From JAKSCF01 sp028279945 (GTDB taxonomy: Bacteria; Bacillota; Clostridia; Peptostreptococcales; JAAYPU01), in the NCBI GenBank assembly GCA_028279945.1, contig JANQMT010000021.1:1-38881 (forward strand): DNA of 38,881 nucleotides. The letters run 5' to 3'. Positions within the stretch are counted from its first letter, which is position 1. The number at the start of each line of letters is the position of its first letter. The notes below the pieces were generated by a model, which saw only the letters and a list, made by a program, of their open reading frames with translations, was not told the DNA's origin and ran no database searches. Below are positions 17,192-23,765 of the stretch, piece after piece. The position numbers were made by a program, and so were the translations under genes.

Positions 17192-17228
17192 AAAAATAGC
17201 CGGAAAATCTTTTACCGGCTATTTTTTT
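17192..17228 (+). terminator. Intrinsic terminator of the cobalamin locus
   Basis: A perfect 12-bp stem, AAAAATAGCCGG (17192-17203) with CCGGCTATTTTT (17215-17226), encloses an 11-base loop and continues into a T run. The A-rich left arm gives a T run on the other strand too, so it should also stop transcription from the minus-strand gene that ends at 17282. Confidence 0.9.
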
Positions 17229-17281
17229 AATACTTTATAACTAAAAGCAAAGATGGCAAAATGTTTTGATAGGGGCTTTTT

Positions 17282-18181
17282 TTATTTATTAAAGAATACA
17301 TTAAACTTTTCACATAAACCCAATACGACGTATTCGTGCTCTTCAACAATATGCTGCTTGATGTTAAAATAGATTTCCGGTAAGGTGTTTAAAACATCCT
17401 TGGGAATATAATTGAAATCAATATTTTTTAAGAATAGAAGAAAATCCTCATTTAATGATTTAAACGTCTTATAAACTTCGGAAAGATTGTATAAATTGAG
17501 AGTGGGGTAAATAAGTGATAACTCATAAGTAACGGTATTAAATTGATTTGCATAATCGGTCATTAGCTGAATCATATCTTTAGGTAGTTTTGCTATTTCT
17601 TTCTGGGTTACATTCATCAGTATAGAGGGGTGCTCAGCTCCAATGATAGACCAAAAATACATTTGACCATAGATACATTCAAGAGGGGTATTGCCTAAGC
17701 CTATATTTCTAAAATTAGCTTGTATCAGAACATCTGCAGAAGATGCTTCCGTCAAACTATTATAAGGTTTAAATATTTCTTGTACATAGAGTTGTTCATA
17801 CAGAATATGATGCGTCACTTCATATAATACGGAAAATCCGTTATACCCTTCAAATTTCAAACGTTCCAAAAGGTGAATAAAAAGTAAATTAGTCTCAATA
17901 AAACTTTTGAGTATAAGAAATTGATCGTGATTGATATAAGGCATTAACATTTCATTAGAGTACTTATTTTCTTTTTTGTTTTGAATCATTTGATTGTATA
18001 TGCTTTGGAATGAACTGAATATTTTTTTAAGATTTTTTTGAAAATAGGGTTGCAAAACCGCACTATTGGGTTCACCACTTTTTAGCAGTACGTCAATATG
18101 CTGATATGAATTTTCACTCCAAAATTCAACTGAGTCCATAATAGATCGGGTTGGGAAATTAAGTTGACAGCAGTGTGTCAT
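17282..18181 (-). CDS. DUF2935-like helical protein
   Basis: A 299-residue, strongly helical, soluble protein with no signal peptide. Two similar segments are seen: VEFWSENSYQHIDVL (18-32) and MYFWSIIGAEHPSIL (184-198). These resemble the FW-x(5-6)-EH start of DUF2935 domains, ferritin-like helical bundles of unknown role in Firmicutes; here the first copy has Gln in place of Glu before His29. His and Glu residues in HHILYEQ (134-140) could add to a metal site. The start has AAAGGAG nine bases upstream. It is divergent from the padR gene and ends at the bidirectional terminator. Family assignment is by eye and moderate; function unknown. Confidence 0.75.
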   Translation of the reverse strand: MTHCCQLNFPTRSIMDSVEFWSENSYQHIDVLLKSGEPNSAVLQPYFQKNLKKIFSSFQSIYNQMIQNKKENKYSNEMLMPYINHDQFLILKSFIETNLLFIHLLERLKFEGYNGFSVLYEVTHHILYEQLYVQEIFKPYNSLTEASSADVLIQANFRNIGLGNTPLECIYGQMYFWSIIGAEHPSILMNVTQKEIAKLPKDMIQLMTDYANQFNTVTYELSLIYPTLNLYNLSEVYKTFKSLNEDFLLFLKNIDFNYIPKDVLNTLPEIYFNIKQHIVEEHEYVVLGLCEKFNVFFNK

Positions 18182-18224
18182 TTGTAATTGACTCCTTTCG
18201 TGTTATTTGCTATACCTAATACCA

Positions 18225-18253
18225 TCTATATGTAGAAGATAAATAAAATACAA
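18225..18253 (-). promoter_or_regulatory. Candidate sigma-A promoter of the DUF2935-like gene
   Basis: Read on the minus strand, TTGTAT (complement of 18248-18253) and TATAGA (complement of 18225-18230) are spaced by exactly 17 bases and lie upstream of the minus-strand start at 18181. Fit to consensus is fair. Together with the plus-strand promoter it forms a divergent promoter region. Confidence 0.45.
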
Positions 18254-18287
18254 CTTATGAGATAAAATATGACTATTAAAAAAGTCA

Positions 18288-18316
18288 TTGACCAACTCTA
18301 TAAAAACAATTATACT
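18288..18316 (+). promoter_or_regulatory. Sigma-A promoter of padR
   Basis: TTGACC (18288-18293) and TATACT (18311-18316) with a 17-base spacer match the housekeeping promoter consensus in ten of twelve hexamer positions. The predicted transcript start is near 18323, about 60 bases before the padR ATG. Confidence 0.65.
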
Positions 18317-18317
18317 A

Positions 18318-18336
18318 TCGATAATAGATATATCGA
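18318..18336. promoter_or_regulatory. Inverted repeat over the padR start site, likely operator
   Basis: TCGATA (18318-18323), seven bases, then TATCGA (18331-18336) is a perfect 6-bp dyad beginning two bases after the -10 box and covering the expected transcription start. That is where a repressor that blocks its own promoter would bind. PadR proteins usually repress their own operon through such AT-rich dyads. Inferred from position and symmetry. Confidence 0.5.
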
Positions 18337-18382
18337 ATATAGATATAAAAGATGTATTTTTTATATAAACTGGGGTGAAAAA

Positions 18383-18712
18383 ATGGCTAGGGAACAGTTG
18401 AAAAATCTGACAGAGCCTATGTATTATATTCTGCTTGCTTTGACTTCAAAACAACATGGATATGGTATCATGCAGACGATTGATACTTTGACCGGTGGTC
18501 GTGTGAAGGTAGGCGCAGGTACTTTGTATGCTTTGTTAGCTCGTTTTGAAAAGGAAAATATTATCTCTCAGGTTTCAGAAGATGGAAGAAAAAAGACTTA
18601 TCAAATAACAGATAAAGGCTTTTGTTTGTTAAATGAAGAGTATGAAAGATTAATTCAATTGGTTCTAGACGGAAAAAAATACTTTGACAAAAGGAGCTAT
18701 CATGATGAATAA
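18383..18712 (+). CDS. PadR-family transcriptional regulator
   Basis: A 109-residue winged-helix regulator. The product LKNLTEPMYYILLALTSKQHGYGIMQTIDTLTGGRVKVGAGTLY is the PadR DNA-binding core when read in pieces: the recognition wing is at VGAGTLYALLARFEKENII and EDGRKKTYQITDKG. The ATG at 18383 is chosen because GGGGTGA lies just upstream and PadR proteins begin here; an ATG at 18269 is in frame but lies upstream of the promoter found at 18288. The end overlaps the next gene, a DUF2812 membrane protein, by eleven bases. PadR/DUF2812 pairs are common in Firmicutes and often respond to envelope-active compounds. Confidence 0.88.
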   Translation: MAREQLKNLTEPMYYILLALTSKQHGYGIMQTIDTLTGGRVKVGAGTLYALLARFEKENIISQVSEDGRKKTYQITDKGFCLLNEEYERLIQLVLDGKKYFDKRSYHDE

Positions 18713-20024
18713 AACAAAAACGGTTTTTTGGGGATTTTTCACTTTAGATTATAAATGTATTGCCGAGTACCTTGAGCAAATGGCTGAAAAAGGGTGGATG
18801 CTTAAAAAATTAGGACGTTTCACAGCCCAATTTACGCAAATAGAGCCTAAAAAAATCAAATTTTATGTTGACATTTTTCCGGGAAAGGGTTATTTAGATC
18901 CAAAAGACTCTGAACTTTTGGAGTATAGACATTTATGTGAAGAATCCGGATGGCATTTTATAGCAGCACAAGCCCATTTACAAATTTATTATGCCTATGA
19001 GTATGAAAATCCCACACCAATACAAACAGATGAAGAAATAGAGCATAAAATTGTGCAAAGTACGCTATTAAAAAACGAAATGATGAGTTTAGCCATTTCT
19101 TTTTCAGCAACTATTATATTACTCATGATTGCGGTAGATTACGATTATACAAGTCTCTTATCATTCAGTGGTGTAGCAATGATGTTTGCTTTTCCTCTTA
19201 TGGTTTTGGTGGTTGGTGCCTTAGGCATACATATTTTTACATGGATGATCAAAGCGCGTCGTTGTATTAATAAAGGTTTAGCGATACCAAAGTCAAAATT
19301 AAAAACAGCTCGATTGAGAAGTAAGGCATTTTTTGGTGCATATTTTTTAATTGCTTTTATATGGATAGGCTCCATCTTTGGTGATTTTTTCTCAGGACAT
19401 AGTTATGTAGCCATAGTACTATTACCCCTTATTATTGGTGGTGGAGCAGCCTATCTTATAAAAAAATATATATTAAAAAGGAAAGCCATGAGTAAAAAAA
19501 TAATTGTGCTTATCAGTATAATTGTTGTAGCAGTTGTAGTGGTGACAATACCAATTACCATGGGTACCGCCATGATCTTAATGGATAGGGGAGACAGGCC
19601 AATAGAAGAACTGCCCAGCCAATACTCTGCTATCACTTTAAACGATATTCATAAAAAGCATGATGTGAAAATTAAAGTCAGCAGTTTTTACAAGAGTAGA
19701 AGCCCTATAGTACCTAAACATTTTGATTATTATGAGATAGCAGGAGGGAAAGAAGGCTCAATTTTTACTGAATATTATTTATCCATTAATGCGTATTTTG
19801 CAGGAATTATTTTTAAAGGCAAGTTAGAGGATGAACTTCGCTATGGTGAAGTAACCGGTGAGAAAGATACTGACTGGGATGCTGATGACATGGTTTATAT
19901 GGATGATTACAAGACACTTTTACTCCGTAAGGGGAAAGTAGTCATTTTTATAGAAGGCGATTTTGATCTGCGTGAGACGAAGATGAAAAATTTGATTAAG
20001 ATAAAGCTTTTGGAAAGAAATTAA
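18702..20024 (+). CDS. DUF2812 domain membrane protein
   Basis: Residues 1 to about 110 are a cytoplasmic DUF2812 domain, with the usual pattern of a short aromatic-rich opening (KTVFWGFFTLDY), EYLEQMAEKGWML and a YVDIFPGK region. After that come about five membrane segments, roughly 125-145, 150-180, 205-226, 230-250 and 262-290, and a C-terminal domain of some 150 residues that probably lies outside the membrane. The ATG at 18702 has AAAGGAG six bases upstream and overlaps padR, so the two are translationally coupled. The family's molecular role is not established; it is a partner or target of the PadR regulator by context. Confidence 0.82.
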   Translation: MMNKTKTVFWGFFTLDYKCIAEYLEQMAEKGWMLKKLGRFTAQFTQIEPKKIKFYVDIFPGKGYLDPKDSELLEYRHLCEESGWHFIAAQAHLQIYYAYEYENPTPIQTDEEIEHKIVQSTLLKNEMMSLAISFSATIILLMIAVDYDYTSLLSFSGVAMMFAFPLMVLVVGALGIHIFTWMIKARRCINKGLAIPKSKLKTARLRSKAFFGAYFLIAFIWIGSIFGDFFSGHSYVAIVLLPLIIGGGAAYLIKKYILKRKAMSKKIIVLISIIVVAVVVVTIPITMGTAMILMDRGDRPIEELPSQYSAITLNDIHKKHDVKIKVSSFYKSRSPIVPKHFDYYEIAGGKEGSIFTEYYLSINAYFAGIIFKGKLEDELRYGEVTGEKDTDWDADDMVYMDDYKTLLLRKGKVVIFIEGDFDLRETKMKNLIKIKLLERN

Positions 20025-20030
20025 AAAAAT

Positions 20031-20055
20031 GGAACAAATCCCTTTTCTTTTCGTC
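20031..20055 (+). promoter_or_regulatory. ECF-sigma-type promoter upstream of the PrcB-like gene
   Basis: GGAAC at 20031-20035 and CGTCTAA beginning at 20052 are 16 bases apart, with a T-rich spacer. This is the layout of extracytoplasmic-function sigma promoters (GGAAC or TGAAAC, N16, CGTC). The lipoprotein gene starts 47 bases later. No ECF sigma gene is in the window, so the sigma factor would be encoded elsewhere. Confidence 0.5.
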
Positions 20056-20101
20056 TAATCTGTAAATATATTAACAAAGTTTATGGCGCAGGAGGAAGAG
20101 A

Positions 20102-20515
20102 ATGAAAAGATTAGTGATAATGGTTTTAACCTTAATGGTAATGGTTACCATGATAAGCTGTACAACTAATGACAGTGAGACATTAGAGTACAGTATAGTA
20201 TCAGAAGCAGAATTAACAGAATCAGTCTTGAAAGCAGCTGAAGAAATTAAAATGACCGGTGGTCATAAGATTATATTAGATGAAGAAGCTCAGTATGTTA
20301 TTATTGGGTTGGGCGAGCGAAATACCGGTGGATATGAAATCAAAATCGATCAGGTAGAAGAAAAAGAAGGAAAGATATTGATTTACTATACCGAAATTAC
20401 ACCTGGTCGTGACGAAATGGTGACAGAAGCTTTAACATATCCCTATATGGTGCTTCAAATTGAAAGCAAGCAAAATGTAGAAGTTATAGCTAATGAACCT
20501 AGAATGAGAAATTAA
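20102..20515 (+). CDS. PrcB-like lipoprotein
   Basis: A 137-residue lipoprotein: residues 1-20 are a signal with lipobox M-I-S-C (Cys20). The mature domain contains ERNTGGYEIKIDQV, then a beta-rich segment with TPG and ALTYPYMVLQIE near the end. This NTGGY...P...T-x-PY pattern is that of the PrcB C-terminal domain, named for a subunit of a spirochaete protease complex; no PrcA or PrtP partner is seen here. AGGAGG is just upstream of the ATG. The ECF-like promoter suggests an envelope-stress role. Exact function unknown. Confidence 0.75.
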   Translation: MKRLVIMVLTLMVMVTMISCTTNDSETLEYSIVSEAELTESVLKAAEEIKMTGGHKIILDEEAQYVIIGLGERNTGGYEIKIDQVEEKEGKILIYYTEITPGRDEMVTEALTYPYMVLQIESKQNVEVIANEPRMRN

Positions 20516-20531
20516 TTTGGATCAAAAATAA

Positions 20532-20715
20532 AAGTTGCATCCTATCGAACAACAAGAGTTGTACAAAGAATTATATAGTTTTGTTAACCATTCATCCAAT
20601 AGGCTTAATGTCTACATGGATAATTATTTAGCATGGATTAGGTTCCTTTAAATCAGTCGTGACATGGATGAGAACACACGCAAGAAAACCTTGCTAACCA
20701 CCATGCTCAAGCCTG
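20532..20715 (+). pseudogene. Possible decayed transposase remnant
   Basis: In one plus-strand frame this stretch reads without a start codon as HPIEQQELYKELY, then NRLNVYMDNYLAWIRFL, then a TAA at 20649-20651, then further residues including NTRKKTLLTTMLKP. The segment around DNYLAWIRFL resembles the C-terminal part of IS1595/ISXO2-type transposases, where NYL-x-W-F is common. There is no intact gene, catalytic triad or terminal repeat. Weak similarity judged by eye; the alternative is chance. Apart from this, the spacer between the two flanking genes shows only the RBS GGGGGG before 20743. Confidence 0.25.
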
Positions 20716-20742
20716 ATAAAGCAACAAAGGGGGGAACACAAA

Positions 20743-21030
20743 ATGAAGAAGAAAAACGCTGTCAAAATTGCCATCAGCATTTGCATAGTTGTAGTATTAG
20801 TCATTACGGCTATGGGTACAATTGATTATCAAAAAACGATGCATAATTTCCAAAAACCAATGTTTGCACAAATAGTTAATGGAGCAGATGACGGTGGTTC
20901 AGGTAATTATGTTGGAATAGGATACAATATTGATATCCATGGAGAATTAGATATTGAATATGGCTACGTAATACACTCTGCACAATTCAGCATATTCGGC
21001 AATAAAGTACACTATATAGAAAGAGATTAA
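20743..21030 (+). CDS. Small membrane-anchored protein with DDGGSGxYxGxGY motif
   Basis: A 95-residue product with a basic N-terminus, one hydrophobic helix (residues about 8-25) and an external domain. The segment PMFAQIVNGADDGGSGNYVGIGYNIDIHGEL resembles small uncharacterised Bacillus and Clostridium proteins that carry DDGGSG-Y-G-GY followed by a FG-x-K strand. No function is known to me. The long purine-rich RBS (AAAGGGGGG) suggests good translation. A strong hairpin overlaps its stop codon. Confidence 0.7.
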   Translation: MKKKNAVKIAISICIVVVLVITAMGTIDYQKTMHNFQKPMFAQIVNGADDGGSGNYVGIGYNIDIHGELDIEYGYVIHSAQFSIFGNKVHYIERD

Positions 21031-21046
21031 AACTCTCTTTCTATAT
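21014..21046 (+). terminator. Hairpin overlapping the stop codon of the small membrane protein gene
   Basis: ATATAGAAAGAG (21014-21025) pairs perfectly over 12 bp with CTCTTTCTATAT (21035-21046) around a 9-base loop that holds the TAA. No T run follows, so it may stabilise the 3' end or terminate weakly. The spacer from here to 21220 shows no other feature I can support. Confidence 0.45.
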
Positions 21047-21220
21047 GATATAGCCACAATATTTACGAAAACGCCAAATTTATATTATAGTCTAGCGGGT
21101 TTTTAAGATTAAGAAAATGCTTTAACTTATTTATTTTTACTTCTAATATACGCTACAAAGAATATATTTAAGTATGTTTTTTAATATAAACCAGATAAAA
21201 AGTAAGATGGAGGTTGACGG

Positions 21221-22492
21221 ATGAGATTTTGCTTAAAGAAAATAGCAGTTGCTCTTATATTTGTGTTAATTTGTACTGCATTTATGGGTTGTACAGATAA
21301 TGAAATAAAAGTTTTAGATGCGATGCTTAAATCTACTACAATGTTTTCTTGTGAACAAGATACAGAAATTTCAATTCACTTTGATGTAAAAGGATTAACC
21401 GAAGAAGAACAACTGGAGTTTGAAATGATCAAAGAAATGATTGATCATTCAAATCTTAATTTGAATCAAAAAATGCTCAGGAATGAAAAGAACACGTTTA
21501 TTCAGCAAGAAATTCAGGGGCTGTTACAATTGGCTGACATGAAAATGGACTTTGGAATATGGATAGATATGGATTTGAATTCTGAAGAACCATTTTATAA
21601 ACAAATTATTAAAATGCCTTCTATGTTTACAGGTTTTTATGGTTCTACAGATAAACCTTATATGGTTTTAGACTTGTTTTCGCTTATGAGTGAAGGGAAT
21701 GAAGCAGCTGAAATAACAAGTGATGTAAAAGAGGAACTGTCCAGTTTAATGAATTCCAGTTATGATACAAATGTAGCAGCTATAGGATTTATAAAGGATT
21801 ATGCAAAGAGTTTTGAACCTGGAATGACGGTTATCAAACGTAATGGCAGCAAAAAAGTCGAAGGTATTTCTTTGCCAAAATATCGACTGGAAATAGGTGA
21901 TCAATCGGGTAAAAGACTGTTACGTCATGTGGTTAACAATTTATCGGAAAATGAAGATGTATATCATTTAATTAGAAATCAAATGTTAATTCAAGAAAAG
22001 ATGACAAGCATAAACCCGTTATACAGCAATATGGAAAAAGATATTGAAAATGATATTCCGGATGAAACAGATATACAAGAATTTAAGGCGTCCTTTAATC
22101 AATTTATGGATGAAATGGATAACATGAATATACTGGGAAGTGGCGGCATTGTGGTGGATTATGTCATCAATAATGATGGTTATATCGTTTATGAATCCGG
22201 GATCATTGATATTGAACTCAATATCAATGAACTGGAAAAAGTTATGGTAGAAGAAGATGAAAATACGGAGCCGGAGAAGTCTAATGGAACCATTCAATTG
22301 GAAATAACATATACAACAGAAACCAAGAACATCAATGAAGATATTACAATTGAAATCCCGGAATTAACAGATGAAAACGCCTTCAATTTTGAAGATATGG
22401 AGACGTCTTATGAAAGGGAAGATGTTGAAGATGTTATTGATGATTCAAGAGATATGAGTGTTCATGTAAATGATATGAACACAGCCTTTTAA
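21221..22492 (+). CDS. Unknown lipoprotein, 423 residues
   Basis: I do not recognise the family. The N-terminus is a clear lipoprotein signal with lipobox F-M-G-C (Cys24). The rest is hydrophilic, acidic and free of membrane segments: an early region with repeated Glu and Met (about 55-90), a central part with GFYGSTDKPYMVLDLFSLM, and a C-terminal beta-rich region (IQLEITYTTETKNINEDITIEIPEL, described in pieces) ending in a very acidic tail. The overall plan, an exported protein starting with a KVLDAMLKSTTM segment, resembles clostridial surface proteins with copper-amine-oxidase-like N-terminal domains, but that domain is absent. RBS GGAGG six bases before the ATG. It stands alone between two intergenic hairpins. 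Confidence 0.8.
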   Translation: MRFCLKKIAVALIFVLICTAFMGCTDNEIKVLDAMLKSTTMFSCEQDTEISIHFDVKGLTEEEQLEFEMIKEMIDHSNLNLNQKMLRNEKNTFIQQEIQGLLQLADMKMDFGIWIDMDLNSEEPFYKQIIKMPSMFTGFYGSTDKPYMVLDLFSLMSEGNEAAEITSDVKEELSSLMNSSYDTNVAAIGFIKDYAKSFEPGMTVIKRNGSKKVEGISLPKYRLEIGDQSGKRLLRHVVNNLSENEDVYHLIRNQMLIQEKMTSINPLYSNMEKDIENDIPDETDIQEFKASFNQFMDEMDNMNILGSGGIVVDYVINNDGYIVYESGIIDIELNINELEKVMVEEDENTEPEKSNGTIQLEITYTTETKNINEDITIEIPELTDENAFNFEDMETSYEREDVEDVIDDSRDMSVHVNDMNTAF

Positions 22493-22645
22493 GATCAACC
22501 GCTATCAATCAATGTTAGAATAGCTGCACCTGTAAGAGAAATAATCGAATCAATAGGTGGTGAGCGTGGGATGAAGGTACCTCCAACGTTTATATAACAT
22601 TATAAGCTAAGATAATAAACAACTCATCTTGTTAAAAAAGTATTT

Positions 22646-22696
22646 GAAAATCATGACAACTTTAAAAGGGGTGGTCATGATTTTCATTGAATTTTT
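22646..22696. terminator. Bidirectional terminator between convergent genes
   Basis: GAAAATCATGAC (22646-22657) and GTCATGATTTTC (22674-22685) form a perfect 12-bp stem with a 16-base loop. TTTTTT follows at about 22691 on the plus strand, and an A run at 22635-22639 gives a T run for the minus strand. It separates the plus-strand lipoprotein gene from the convergent arginase gene. The rest of 22493-22645 has no gene I can support. Confidence 0.75.
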
Positions 22697-23607
22697 TAAA
22701 AAATAGTTTGTCCCAGCAAAGATTGAATAAGATGTACAGTCAGCTCTCCGGTTTTATTTTTATCATCCAATATTGGATTTAACTCAACAAATTCCGAAGA
22801 CAATAATTTTTCGCTTTGTGCGATCATTTCTACAGCTAAATGTGCTTCTCGGAATGTCAGACCTCCATAGACAGGCGTTCCAACTCCAGGTGCATAATTG
22901 GGATCGATACTGTCTAAATCAAAACTTAAATGAAATCCATTTGTATCTTTATTGACGACATCAAGAGCCCTTTTCATCACATCTCTCATACCATATCTGT
23001 CAATATCAGCCATAGTGAATACATTAACACCACATGCTTCTAAGGATGTTTTTTCTTTACCGTCAAGCTCTCTGATTCCAATAAGAGCAACTTTTTTGGG
23101 ATTTATAAATGAAACATTATGGGGCTTAAAAGGAACCATACTACTGGGCCCATAACCGGTACAAGCAGAAAGAGGCATACCGTGGAGATTGCCGGAGGGA
23201 CTGGTATTTTCGTTATTAAAGTCACCATGGGCATCTATCCAGATGACTCCAATATTGTTGTAAACACTTTGAACACCTATGATTGTGCCGGCTGCTATAC
23301 TATGATCGCCACCTAATACAATGGGAAAATGTTGATTAAGTAAGGATTGATGGACATTTTCATATACTTTTTGATTCACACTGTTGACGGCTTCAAGGTT
23401 TTTAAGCTTGCTATTTGGTGAAGAAATTTTCGTAGACCTTATTGTAACATCACCTTTATCACTACAAGAATATCCAAGTCCTTCTATCTTTTCAATAAGC
23501 CCGGAATACCTTATAGCATTGGGTCCCATAGCAACCCCTCTGCGACTTGCGCCAAGATCTATTTGGGCGCCTATTATATCAATGATTCTATTTTTTGTAA
23601 TGGGCAT
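22696..23607 (-). CDS. rocF: Arginase
   Basis: Hydrolyses L-arginine to ornithine and urea with a two-manganese centre. All six metal ligands are present: His102 in GGDHS (99-103), Asp125, His127 and Asp129 in DAHGD, and Asp230 and Asp232 in SFDLDSIDP. The opening IIDIIGAQIDLGASRRGVAMGP and the C-terminal SSEFVELNPILDDKNKT are typical of arginase rather than agmatinase. Length 303 residues is normal. GGAG lies seven bases before the ATG. It is divergent from the sigma-54 activator gene, an arrangement suggesting shared control of arginine or guanidino catabolism, though I found no -24/-12 promoter in front of it. Confidence 0.93.
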   Translation of the reverse strand: MPITKNRIIDIIGAQIDLGASRRGVAMGPNAIRYSGLIEKIEGLGYSCSDKGDVTIRSTKISSPNSKLKNLEAVNSVNQKVYENVHQSLLNQHFPIVLGGDHSIAAGTIIGVQSVYNNIGVIWIDAHGDFNNENTSPSGNLHGMPLSACTGYGPSSMVPFKPHNVSFINPKKVALIGIRELDGKEKTSLEACGVNVFTMADIDRYGMRDVMKRALDVVNKDTNGFHLSFDLDSIDPNYAPGVGTPVYGGLTFREAHLAVEMIAQSEKLLSSEFVELNPILDDKNKTGELTVHLIQSLLGQTIF

Positions 23608-23765
23608 ATCATTCTCCTTATTATCATTACATATTATTTATTCTTAGATTAGGAATAATATATATAATTGTATCTCATTTATGCTATTTTAAGATAGTTT
23701 CTTTTATAAAAAAATACATCTATAGTATAATATAAGAAAATATTTGTCGAAAGAAGGGATCAATA

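Noticed and set aside
22493..22596. Plus-strand open stretch after the unknown lipoprotein gene, including IAAPVREIIESIGG
   Set aside because: No start codon and only about 34 codons; a faint resemblance to a penicillin-binding-protein segment is too weak to call a remnant.
23608..23765. Promoters in the divergent arginase-activator spacer
   Set aside because: A TATAAT at 23726-23731 is present but no acceptable -35 at the right distance, and no -24/-12 element for the arginase; too weak to annotate.
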